Shown piece after piece: positions 26,786 through 34,717 of a DNA stretch of 64,000 nucleotides. The notes under the pieces were generated by a model. It was not told where the DNA came from. It worked only from the letters and a program-made list of their open reading frames with translations, and did not search any database. The stretch is from Haloterrigena turkmenica DSM 5511 (lineage in GTDB: Archaea > Halobacteriota > Halobacteria > Halobacteriales > Natrialbaceae). The position numbers were made by a program, and so were the translations under genes. Location of the stretch: positions 682,001 to 746,000 of the forward strand of contig NC_013743.1 of the NCBI RefSeq assembly GCF_000025325.1. The letters run 5' to 3'. Within the stretch, counting starts at the first letter, position 1. Each line of letters begins with the position of its first letter.

Positions 26786-27952
26786 ATGTCAATGGACGCC
26801 GTCGTCTATCAGGGACCGCAGGAGGTAGCCGTCGAGTCGGTCGACGAGCCCGAGATCGAACACGAGAACGACATTATCGTCGATATCACGACGACGTGCA
26901 TCTGTGGATCGGACCTCCACATGTACGAGGGGCGGACCGCGGCCGATCCGGGGATCGTCTTCGGGCACGAGAACATGGGCAACGTGATCGAGACCGGTGA
27001 CGCCGTCACGTCGCTCGAGGAGGGTGACCGCGTCGTGATGCCGTTCAACGTCGCCTGCGGGTTCTGCCGCAACTGTGAGAACGGGTATACCGGGTTCTGT
27101 ACCAACGTCAATCCCGGCTTCGCCGGCGGCGCGTACGGCTACGTCGCGATGGGACCGTACAAGGGCGGACAGGCCGAGAAACTCCGGGTTCCCTACGCCG
27201 ACTTCAACGCGTTGAAACTGCCGGAGGGCAACGAACACGAGGACGCCTTCGCGCTCCTCGCGGACATCTTCCCGACGGGATGGCACGGTACCCGACTCGC
27301 GAACCTGCAACCCGGCGAATCGATCGCGATCTTCGGGGCCGGTCCCGTCGGCCTGATGGCCGCCTACAGCGCCAAGATCCAGGGCGCATCGGAGATCTAC
27401 GTCGTCGATCGCGTCGAGAGCCGCCTCGAGATGGCCGAGGACCACTGCGACGCTCGCCCGATCAATTTCGAGGAGAGCGATCCAGTCGAGCAGATCAAGG
27501 ACGTACACGGCGGCGGCGTCGACAACGGCGTCGACGCGGTGGGGTATCAAGCGATCGACCCCGAGACGGATCCGGGTGACGACGCGTACGATCCGGCCCG
27601 AGAAAACCCCGCGGTCGTGCTCAACCAGCTCATCCAGGCCGTCCGACCGACCGGCGAGCTCGGGATCCCGGGGTTGTACGTCCCGTCGGACCCCGGCGCG
27701 CCCGACGAGATGGCGGCCCAGGGCCGACTCGGTATCGACTTCGGCAAACTCTTCGAGAAGGGGCTGAAGTTGGGCACCGGCCAGTGTAACGTCAAGGAGT
27801 ACAACCGGGAGCTGCGTGACATGATCATCGAGGGACGCGCCGACCCAAGCTGGGTCGTCTCCCACCGCGTCGACCTCGATCGCGCTCCGGAGATGTACGA
27901 GAAGTTCGACGAGCGCGAGGAGGGCGTTATCAAGGTCCTGCTCGAGCCGTAG
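26786..27952 (+). CDS. Zinc alcohol dehydrogenase, glutathione-independent formaldehyde dehydrogenase type
   Basis: 388-residue medium-chain dehydrogenase most like the NAD-linked formaldehyde dehydrogenase/dismutase group. The catalytic zinc region shows CICGSDLHMYEG and GHENMGNV. The structural zinc lobe has four cysteines in CGFCRNCENGYTGFC, the substrate-side motif is LADIFPTGWHG, and the Rossmann turn is IFGAGPVGLMAAYSA. Residues 200-300 include the long insertion (QAIDPETDPGDDAYDPAREN) seen in this subgroup. It would convert formaldehyde (or another aldehyde/alcohol) to formate with NAD+. An ATG at 26792 is an alternative start. Confidence 0.85.
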   Translation: MSMDAVVYQGPQEVAVESVDEPEIEHENDIIVDITTTCICGSDLHMYEGRTAADPGIVFGHENMGNVIETGDAVTSLEEGDRVVMPFNVACGFCRNCENGYTGFCTNVNPGFAGGAYGYVAMGPYKGGQAEKLRVPYADFNALKLPEGNEHEDAFALLADIFPTGWHGTRLANLQPGESIAIFGAGPVGLMAAYSAKIQGASEIYVVDRVESRLEMAEDHCDARPINFEESDPVEQIKDVHGGGVDNGVDAVGYQAIDPETDPGDDAYDPARENPAVVLNQLIQAVRPTGELGIPGLYVPSDPGAPDEMAAQGRLGIDFGKLFEKGLKLGTGQCNVKEYNRELRDMIIEGRADPSWVVSHRVDLDRAPEMYEKFDEREEGVIKVLLEP

Positions 27953-28043
27953 CCGTCTCGCCGTCGGTTCCGGTCGGTAGCGGTCGTCTCGAAGCGACCG
28001 ATCGGACCGGGCCCTCGCCGCGGTCCGCGGGTGTGCCCCGACG

Positions 28044-28205
28044 TCAGCTTCGCATCCACGCCATCGGGTGTTCGTCGCGGAGGTGATCCTGATACCGTTT
28101 GATCAGTTCCGGATAGGATTCCGCGATCACGTGCCACTCGCAGTGATCGCACGCTCGTTCGACCGTATCGTCCGCGTTACTGACGTATCCGCCCTTCCGA
28201 TTCAT
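28044..28205 (-). CDS. Small CxxC-HxxxxH zinc-finger protein
   Basis: 53-residue protein that encodes ACDHCEWHVIAE and YQDHLRDEHP, giving Cys19, Cys22, His41 and His46, a plausible zinc finger of C2H2 type. The ATG at 28205 lies just after a T-rich stretch (ATTTTTAT on the plus strand), consistent with a nearby promoter. The orientation is opposite to the neighbouring dehydrogenase. No function is known; haloarchaea have many such microproteins. Confidence 0.7.
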   Translation of the reverse strand: MNRKGGYVSNADDTVERACDHCEWHVIAESYPELIKRYQDHLRDEHPMAWMRS

Positions 28206-28361
28206 TTTTATCGTCGTTCCATTGAGATCGCATAGCGCTTCCGGCCCGTCCGACGCTCACTCGCGTTCGATGCCGCCGTGACTTCGCTCCGTCGCTTGCG
28301 ACCGGCCGGAGCCAACTCGAGCGGAGAAACGGGTATACCGCCGGCCGGCGTAGCCCGACGC

Positions 28362-28520
28362 ATGTGCCAGTACTGCAGCTACTCCCTCCACGACGGCTGG
28401 ACGCGGCTGCTCGAGTACGACGACGTCTACCAGAACGCCCTCTCCGACCGAGCGACGGACCAGTCGACTCACGGCTTCCACGAGTCCTGGGACGAACTCA
28501 GCGACCAACTGGAGTCGTAG
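28362..28520 (+). CDS. Small CxxC-containing hypothetical protein
   Basis: 52-residue acidic protein beginning MCQYCSYSLHDGWTRLLEYD and ending in HESWDELSDQLES. A single CxxC pair near the N terminus could take part in zinc binding as a dimer or in redox chemistry. The ATG at 28362 gives the CxxC at the very N terminus; a longer frame from 28278 is Arg-rich and less likely. I do not recognise the family. Confidence 0.55.
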   Translation: MCQYCSYSLHDGWTRLLEYDDVYQNALSDRATDQSTHGFHESWDELSDQLES

Positions 28521-28534
28521 GGATCGGGAAGCGG

Positions 28535-29656
28535 TCATAGCGGGAACGGATCGACCGACGGTTCCATCTCCGCCACTTCGTCGCCCGCGATCACGCACGC
28601 CTCGAGTTCCTCTCGAATCCGCTCTTCATCCATCTCTCGGCCGATGAACACCAGTTGCGTGCGCCGGTCGTCGTCGGGCCGCCACTCGCCGATCGGACCG
28701 GCCCTGACGGACGGGCCGGCCTGGCTGACGCCGATCACGTCCTCGCGGTCCGCGACGTAACAGACGCCCTTGGCGCGAACGATCGATCCGTCCCACTCCT
28801 CGAGCCAGTCCGCGAGTCGCTCCGGGTGAAACGGTCGGTCGGACCGGAAGACGAACGACGAGACGCCGTGCATCTCGGCAGCGGTGCGCTCTCCGTTGTG
28901 GGCGTCCGGCCCGTCTCCGTGATCGTGGCCCTCGCCACGCAGGTGACGTTTCCAGCCCTGCGAGCGCTTGGCCGACTCGAAGTCGAACCGACCGGTGTCG
29001 AGGACGACGTCCGGATCGATCTCGCAGTAGCTCGTTCGGAGCCGTTTCGCTCGCGGTTGGAGGGTCTCGACGACCGCTTCGATCTCCTCGAGGACGTCGT
29101 CGGGAACCATGTCGGACTTGTTGAGCAGCAGGACGTCGCAGAACTCGATCCCCTCGACGAGGACCTCGCTCAACGGTCGGTCGGCGTCGGGTTGTGCACC
29201 CTCCGGAAGCCGCTCTCCGGCGTCGAACTCCTTCCAGAACCCGTACGTATCGAGAACGGTCACCATCGTGTCCAATCGAAACAGCGTCGTCGGATCGACG
29301 TCGCTCTCGTCGGTCCCCTCGGTGAAGACCTGTGCCACGGGAATCGGCTCGCTGATCCCCGAGGACTCGACCAGCAGGTAGTCAAACGTTCGGCGTTCCG
29401 CCAGCCGCCTTGCTTCCTCGAGGAGATCTCCCCGTAACCGACAGCAGATACAGCCGTTCGAGAGGTCCACGATCCCGTCCTCATCGTTTTCCCGCGCGAT
29501 GCGGTCCGCATCGACGTTGATCTCTCCCATGTCGTTGACGATCACCGCTATCCGCCGTCCGCCCGGATTCGACAGCACGTGATTGATCAACGTCGTCTTT
29601 CCCGCTCCGAGGTAGCCGCTGACGACGGTGACGGGAATTGGGCCGTTCTCTGTCAT
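28535..29656 (-). CDS. CobW/COG0523 GTPase, putative metal chaperone
   Basis: 373-residue G3E GTPase. Walker A is GYLGAGKTTLINHVL, the metal-binding loop is NGCICC, Walker B-side ESSGISEP and the guanine motif NKSD are present, followed by a CobW C-terminal domain. A His-rich stretch (GEGHDHGDGPDAHNGE, about residues 246-261) is likely another metal site. Family members insert or deliver Zn, Co or other metals to apo-enzymes. It lies between a zinc dehydrogenase and an ArsR regulator on the same strand, so metal-responsive control is plausible. Confidence 0.88.
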   Translation of the reverse strand: MTENGPIPVTVVSGYLGAGKTTLINHVLSNPGGRRIAVIVNDMGEINVDADRIARENDEDGIVDLSNGCICCRLRGDLLEEARRLAERRTFDYLLVESSGISEPIPVAQVFTEGTDESDVDPTTLFRLDTMVTVLDTYGFWKEFDAGERLPEGAQPDADRPLSEVLVEGIEFCDVLLLNKSDMVPDDVLEEIEAVVETLQPRAKRLRTSYCEIDPDVVLDTGRFDFESAKRSQGWKRHLRGEGHDHGDGPDAHNGERTAAEMHGVSSFVFRSDRPFHPERLADWLEEWDGSIVRAKGVCYVADREDVIGVSQAGPSVRAGPIGEWRPDDDRRTQLVFIGREMDEERIREELEACVIAGDEVAEMEPSVDPFPL

Positions 29657-29837
29657 ACGGTATCTCCTATCACGACAGGAGCGCTACTAAGTGACCGGTC
29701 GGGATCCGCCGACAGTATCGAACGCGGGACTATTAGGTGTCGATCGGACGAGTCTCGGGACGACCGCGTTGCGTCACTGCTCGAGCGGCGACCGCTGCCG
29801 TGACGGCGGACACGAACCGTGCCGGCGATCCGATCGC

Positions 29838-30131
29838 TCACCGATCGGACGGTTCCGACGCGTTGATCTCGTCGGCCTGCAGGACGAACGTCCGCTCCGG
29901 CGGCGGTGCGATCCGTAACTCGAGTGAACTCGTGAGTCGGTAGTACTTCCGGTTGCCGCGCATATACCACTCGACTAAGCCGGCGTCCTCGAGCGTCGAG
30001 AGGTGGTGGACGGCGCTCGTTCCGTCCATGCCGACCGCCTCGGCGAGTTCGGAGACGTACTTCGGCCCCCGGGAGAGTTCGCGCAGAATCTCGAGTCGGG
30101 TCCCGTTCCCCAGTACCTCGATCAGGGACAT
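29838..30131 (-). CDS. ArsR-type winged-helix regulator
   Basis: 97-residue regulator with a winged helix: LGNGTRLEILRELSRGPKYV then SELAEAVGMDGTSAVHHLST and wing residues EWYMRGNRKYYRL. No cysteine is present, so metal sensing through thiols is unlikely. It is upstream of the CobW gene in the same direction (181-base gap) and divergent from the amphi-Trp gene; either could be its target. Confidence 0.82.
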   Translation of the reverse strand: MSLIEVLGNGTRLEILRELSRGPKYVSELAEAVGMDGTSAVHHLSTLEDAGLVEWYMRGNRKYYRLTSSLELRIAPPPERTFVLQADEINASEPSDR

Positions 30132-30244
30132 GGAGTCACGTGGGTCGCCGGCCCAAGAAGGATTTCGCCGGTACGCTCCCCCTACATACAGGATTCGAAG
30201 GACGTTGGTGCAGGTTTATGCCAATAAGTGTGGTACCAAACACC

Positions 30245-30547
30245 ATGTCGGATCGAGTTACCCTTCCGGAAGACCGCGATCGAGACCGGCGGACGATCAC
30301 CGACGGGTTCTTCGAACGAGAAGTCTACCTCTCGCGGCAGGAGACGGCCGCCTTCCTCCGGGAGCTCGCCGATCAACTCGAGGCCGACACGACGGTGACG
30401 GTCGCGGGGTCGACGTGGGAGATCCCCTTCGAGTACCGCGATCCGGTCGAGGTCGAGATCGAGTTCGCCAGCAAGCGCGAGCGCGAACTCGAGATCGAAC
30501 TCGAGTTCACCGAACGGGGCGACGGGTCGGATCTCTCCGTCCGCTGA
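30245..30547 (+). CDS. Amphi-Trp domain protein
   Basis: 100-residue acidic protein matching the amphi-Trp domain: YLSRQETAAFLRELADQLEA followed by a beta hairpin with TWEIPFEYRDPVEVEIEF and a charged amphipathic C terminus. The ATG at 30245 starts at MSDRVTLPED; a longer frame from 30140 overlaps the opposite gene's promoter and is not favoured. The role of the domain is not established. Confidence 0.8.
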   Translation: MSDRVTLPEDRDRDRRTITDGFFEREVYLSRQETAAFLRELADQLEADTTVTVAGSTWEIPFEYRDPVEVEIEFASKRERELEIELEFTERGDGSDLSVR

Positions 30548-30562
30548 CGGCCCTGGCGAGGG

Positions 30563-31126
30563 CTAGTCCCGGTCCTTCCACAGCCGCCAGAGCGCGCGGT
30601 ACAGCGTCCACATGTCGCAGTCGAATCGGTCCGCCAGCGAGCGACAGGTCTCGAGGTACGGCTCGTAGTCCGCGACCGACGGCGGCTCGGGGTACAGTTC
30701 GGACAGTTGCTCGCAGTCAGCGAGGACCGCCCACTCGCGCTCGCTGACGACGATGCACCGCTCGGGATCGGTAAAGAACAGGAACGCCGACGCCACCGGG
30801 ACGTCGACGCCCTCGAGGGCAGTCAGTCGGTCGATTCGATCGGCCGGATCGGTCGCGGCGGCGACGTCGGTGATCGCGTCCCGAACGGTCTCGAACTCGT
30901 TTCGTCCGAACCGATCTTCGCGCTCCCGACGGCGGGCGTCGGGGATCGCACCGAGGAGGCGACGGTAGTACCACTGGACGACCCACTCGGCGTCGCGTCG
31001 ACTGAACTCGCCCGCGGCGAATGCGTCCGGAAGCGTCTCGATCGACTCCCGTTCGACGGGATAGAGGGGTTCGCGCTCACGGTACTCGTCGGCTTTCGCC
31101 TCAACCAGTGATCGGGTGAGCTCCAT
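30563..31126 (-). CDS. Hypothetical protein, possible helix-hairpin-helix fold
   Basis: 187-residue soluble helical protein, rich in Arg, Glu and Trp. A segment LTALEGVDVPVASAFLFFTD resembles the hairpin and following helix of HhH-GPD DNA glycosylases, but no catalytic Lys/Asp or iron-sulfur cysteines are evident, so this is weak. The ATG at 31126 (MELTRSLVEAKADEYRE) was chosen over an upstream start at 31237. It is convergent with the amphi-Trp gene and divergent from the formate dehydrogenase gene. Confidence 0.55.
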   Translation of the reverse strand: MELTRSLVEAKADEYREREPLYPVERESIETLPDAFAAGEFSRRDAEWVVQWYYRRLLGAIPDARRREREDRFGRNEFETVRDAITDVAAATDPADRIDRLTALEGVDVPVASAFLFFTDPERCIVVSEREWAVLADCEQLSELYPEPPSVADYEPYLETCRSLADRFDCDMWTLYRALWRLWKDRD

Positions 31127-31346
31127 CGCCGTTGGTACGATTTGGCACGCGTGGCCGTGAGCGTTCCCCCTCTGTCTCGCTTCGGCGACGAGCAGCGGGG
31201 TTCGATCCGACGTTCGTTCGATACGGATCGCGTCCATTCGGTAATTGGTATCGATTTTCGCGATATGTGCTAGAAAGACTCATGGGTGCGGACGAAGTCA
31301 GTCCACGTGGCACCGAACCGCAGGCCGACAGCCAGAACTTAGACCA

Positions 31347-33503
31347 ATGTCCAGCGATCAGCAAGAGCACCACGATCCGGTCGAGACGATCTGCCCGTAC
31401 TGCGGCGTCGGGTGTGGCATTCAGATTCAGCAGGGCGACGACCCCGGCGACGTCCAGTTCATGCCGTGGGGCGACGCGCCGGTCAACGAGGGCCGCATCT
31501 GCATCAAGGGCGGCGCAGCAACGGAAGTGATCGACCACGAAGACCGACTCACCGAACCGCAGATCAAGGAGGACGGCGAGTTCCGCGAGGCGACCTGGGA
31601 GGAGGCCTACGAGTACGTCGTCGACGAACTCGAGCGGATCCGCGCCGAGTACGGCCCGGACGCGATGGGCTTTTTCGGCTCCTCGAAGACGATGAACGAG
31701 GAGAACTACCTCCTCCAGAAGCTCGCGCGCCGGTACGGAACGAACAACGTCGATAACTGCACGCGGATGTGCCACGCCTCGACGGTCTGGGCGCTGCGGA
31801 CCAGTCTGGGCGCCGGCGCGATGACCAACAGCATGCGCGACCTCCGCGAGGAGTGCGACCTGTTCTGGATTCAGGGAGCCAATCCCGGCGAGCAACACCC
31901 CATCGCCAACAGCCAGTACTTCCGACAGGCGGTCCTGGACGGCGCGACCGTGATTCAGGTCGATCCGCACGCGAACAAGACGACGCGGTCGTTCAAGATC
32001 GACGACACGGAGCGCCACCAGCACCTCCAGTTGAATCCCGGCACCGACATCCCGCTGCTGAATATCGTCCTGAAGACGATCCTCGAGCACCACGAGGACC
32101 ATCCCGAAGACGGTTGGATCGACGAGGAGTTCGTCGAAGATCGCACGGAGGGGTTCGACCACCTGAAAGAGACCCTCGAGGAGTTCGACAAGGAGGCCGC
32201 GGCCGAGGAGTGTGGCCTCCCGCTCGAGGAGATCGAACTCGCGGCGGAGAAGTACGCGGCGGCCGACAACGCGGCCATCTTCACGGGGATGGGGATGAGC
32301 CAGCACGCCTGCGGCGTCGACAACGTGCAAAACGAGATCAACCTGGCGCTGATCACCGGCAACCTCGGCCGGCCCGGGACGGGGGTCAACCCGCTACGCG
32401 GTCAGAACAACGTCCAGGGGACCTGCGACGTCGGCGCGATGCCGAACGTCCTCCCGGGCTATCAGCTGGTCGACGACGACGAGGCCCGCGAGTCCGTCGA
32501 GGACGTCTGGGGGTTCGAGATTCCGGACGAGCCGGGACTGACGAACGTCGAAATCTCCTACGCGGCCGGCGACTCGATTCAGGGGCTGTACGTCATGGGC
32601 GAGAATCCCGTGATGAGCGAGCCCGACGCTAACGCCGTCGCCGAGCGCCTCGCGGACCTCGAGTTCACGGTCGTCCAGGACATCTTCCCGACCGAAACCG
32701 CGGAATTCGCCGATGTGCTCCTCCCGGCGACGACTTGGGCCGAACGCGGCGGCACCGTCACTAACACCGATCGTCGCGTCCAGCGCATGCGCGGCGTCGA
32801 GAAAGTCCACGAGAACACGAAGCACGACCTCGAGATCCTGACCGAAGTCGGGAAGCGGCTCTTCGACGACGGCGACGACCTGTTTGATTTCGACGACCCG
32901 GAAGAAGTCTTCGAGGAACTGCGGCAGGTCTGCCCGAGCTACCACGGGATGACCTACGACCTGCTCGGCGAGGAGGGGCTGCACTGGCCCTGCTACGAAC
33001 TCGGCGACGAGGGCGATCCGTTCCTCTACGAGGAGGAGTTCGAGACCGAGAGCGGACTGGGCCACATCGAGGGCGTCCAGCACACCCCGCCCGCCGAAAC
33101 CCCGGACGACGAGTACCCGCTGATCCTCACGACCGCGCGCCTCGAGGAACACTACAACACGGGGACGATGAGCACCCGATCGCCGACGCTCAATCGCCAG
33201 ACGCCGGAGAACTTCGTCGACGTCCATCCCGACGACGCCGAGCGCTACGGGATCGAGGACGGCGAGTACGTCCGGCTCCACTCGCGACGCGGCGAGATCA
33301 CGCTCGAGGCTCACGTCACCGAGGACACCAAGGAAGGGGTCGTCTGGACGACGCCGCACTTCGCGGCCGCCTCTGCCAACCGGCTCACGAACCACGTCCT
33401 CGACGAGCGGGCGAAGATCCCCGAGTACAAGGCCGCGGCCGCGGAGATCGAGGTCGACGTCGAACCGCTCGGCGAGACCGCCGATCCGGCGGCCGACGAC
33501 TGA
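31347..33503 (+). CDS. Formate dehydrogenase catalytic subunit (molybdopterin oxidoreductase)
   Basis: 718-residue molybdopterin enzyme of the FdhF/FdhA type, oxidising formate to CO2. The N-terminal [4Fe-4S] motif has Cys16, Cys19, Cys23 and Cys52 (CPYCGVGCG). The metal-ligand position is Cys142 in TRMCHASTV, so it is a cysteine and not a selenocysteine enzyme. Later blocks include FWIQGANPGEQHPIANSQYF, TGMGMSQHACGVDN and LRGQNNVQGTCDVGAMPNVL, strongly like formate dehydrogenases, and a C-terminal MopB domain from about 590. The frame is open from 31245, but the ATG at 31347 starts at the family N terminus. No beta, gamma or NAD-binding subunit gene is adjacent. Confidence 0.9.
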   Translation: MSSDQQEHHDPVETICPYCGVGCGIQIQQGDDPGDVQFMPWGDAPVNEGRICIKGGAATEVIDHEDRLTEPQIKEDGEFREATWEEAYEYVVDELERIRAEYGPDAMGFFGSSKTMNEENYLLQKLARRYGTNNVDNCTRMCHASTVWALRTSLGAGAMTNSMRDLREECDLFWIQGANPGEQHPIANSQYFRQAVLDGATVIQVDPHANKTTRSFKIDDTERHQHLQLNPGTDIPLLNIVLKTILEHHEDHPEDGWIDEEFVEDRTEGFDHLKETLEEFDKEAAAEECGLPLEEIELAAEKYAAADNAAIFTGMGMSQHACGVDNVQNEINLALITGNLGRPGTGVNPLRGQNNVQGTCDVGAMPNVLPGYQLVDDDEARESVEDVWGFEIPDEPGLTNVEISYAAGDSIQGLYVMGENPVMSEPDANAVAERLADLEFTVVQDIFPTETAEFADVLLPATTWAERGGTVTNTDRRVQRMRGVEKVHENTKHDLEILTEVGKRLFDDGDDLFDFDDPEEVFEELRQVCPSYHGMTYDLLGEEGLHWPCYELGDEGDPFLYEEEFETESGLGHIEGVQHTPPAETPDDEYPLILTTARLEEHYNTGTMSTRSPTLNRQTPENFVDVHPDDAERYGIEDGEYVRLHSRRGEITLEAHVTEDTKEGVVWTTPHFAAASANRLTNHVLDERAKIPEYKAAAAEIEVDVEPLGETADPAADD

Positions 33504-33640
33504 TCGACGCTCACTGCCGGGTGTCGTCAGTTCGGAACTCGAGGTCCCCGAACCGCTCGCGGTTCATCGTGGTGATTCCCTTATTTTCTATATACAAAAC
33601 ATAACATGCTAAGGTGAAAGGTCGGAATCGTCGCCGGCGG

Positions 33641-34495
33641 TCACGCCCCGCCGTCCCCCGCCGATACCCACTCGAGGAGCGGACTGGACTCGCCGACGGC
33701 GAGCGCGGCGATCGATCGCTCGCAGGTCTCGCAGTCGGTCTCGAGGGCCACCCGCGGCCGTCGACAGCAGTGTTCGACGCGCTCGCAGCGCGTCTCGAGA
33801 CGACCGTCGCAGGCGGGACAGCGCTCCCGGAGGAGTCGCAGCCCCGTGAGCACGTCGCGGCGATCCGCCGGCTCGAGCGTCTCCCAGCCGTTCAGGCGGG
33901 TCCGGAGTTCTCGGTCCGCGGCGACGTCGGCCGCGAGCGCCGCGTCCGATTCCCACCTGAGCCGCTTCGTCCCGTTGAGTTCGACGGTAGCCTCGCCGTA
34001 CGAGTCGATCTCGTCGGCGTCGACGAGGGGTGCAACGGCGTCTGCGGCCGATTCCACCGCGCCGCCGGCCGGGAGGCGGTCGGTCCATCGCTCCCGGAAG
34101 TCGTCGGTCAGGCGGAGCCCGTCACCGTTCGCCGTCGAGCGCACTACGTCGGCCGCTGAGAGGGTCTCGACGGCGGCCCCGAGGTCAGCCGTCTCGATCG
34201 CCGGCCGTCGTTCGGGCTCCGGGGCGTCGGCTTTGCCGAACCACGCGAGGATCCGGTCGGGGAGGTAGCGCCGCGTGAGCGTCGGCGTGCCCGGAATCAG
34301 ATAGCCTCGGAGGTAGACGAGAAGCAGACAGCACGCGAACGCGATCGCGCCGACGAGCGCGGAGCCCGCGATACCGATCCCGACCGCGAGGACGAACGCG
34401 ATCGCGACGTTCACTGCCGTACACGGGAGACACCGGTTCTCACCGGTGTACTCCGGTTGTTCGAGTCGCGCGAACGCGTCGGGGACGTCGATCAC
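33641..34495 (-). CDS. Hypothetical membrane protein with a C-terminal cysteine cluster
   Basis: 284-residue protein with two closely spaced N-terminal helices (about residues 27-65), a charged middle and a C-terminal cysteine-rich segment: ERCPACDGRLETRCERVEHC, then CETCERS. Cysteines near the N terminus (NRCLPCTAV) add a further CxxC. It looks like a haloarchaea-restricted membrane protein with a zinc-ribbon tail. Function is unknown. It is convergent with the formate dehydrogenase and divergent from the second AOR. Confidence 0.65.
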   Translation of the reverse strand: MIDVPDAFARLEQPEYTGENRCLPCTAVNVAIAFVLAVGIGIAGSALVGAIAFACCLLLVYLRGYLIPGTPTLTRRYLPDRILAWFGKADAPEPERRPAIETADLGAAVETLSAADVVRSTANGDGLRLTDDFRERWTDRLPAGGAVESAADAVAPLVDADEIDSYGEATVELNGTKRLRWESDAALAADVAADRELRTRLNGWETLEPADRRDVLTGLRLLRERCPACDGRLETRCERVEHCCRRPRVALETDCETCERSIAALAVGESSPLLEWVSAGDGGA

Positions 34496-34681
34496 CGGGA
34501 CTCACCGCCAACGACTACGCGCCGAACGGCGAAAAAAGGCCACCGCCCGACGACCGTCTGCGTCGACTCGAATCGCCGTCTCTCACTTTATCCAGCAGAT
34601 CTCTGGTATGATTTCGGAACAGTTCGTTGATATTCGTTCCACGACTATCGGTCGTTCGTAATGAATGTGAGGCAACAACTA

Positions 34682-34709
34682 ACACACTTCGGCGGGAAGA
34701 GCCGAGTGT
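34682..34709 (+). promoter_or_regulatory. Inverted repeat just before the second AOR gene
   Basis: CACACTTCGGC at 34682-34692 and GCCGAGTGTG at 34700-34709 form a near-perfect stem (one bulged T) around a 7-base loop. The right arm ends 8 bases before the ATG, so it could sequester the ribosome-binding region or be an operator. The first AOR gene lacks this repeat and instead has a normal GAGGAG Shine-Dalgarno. Confidence 0.45.
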
Positions 34710-34717
34710 GAACGACG

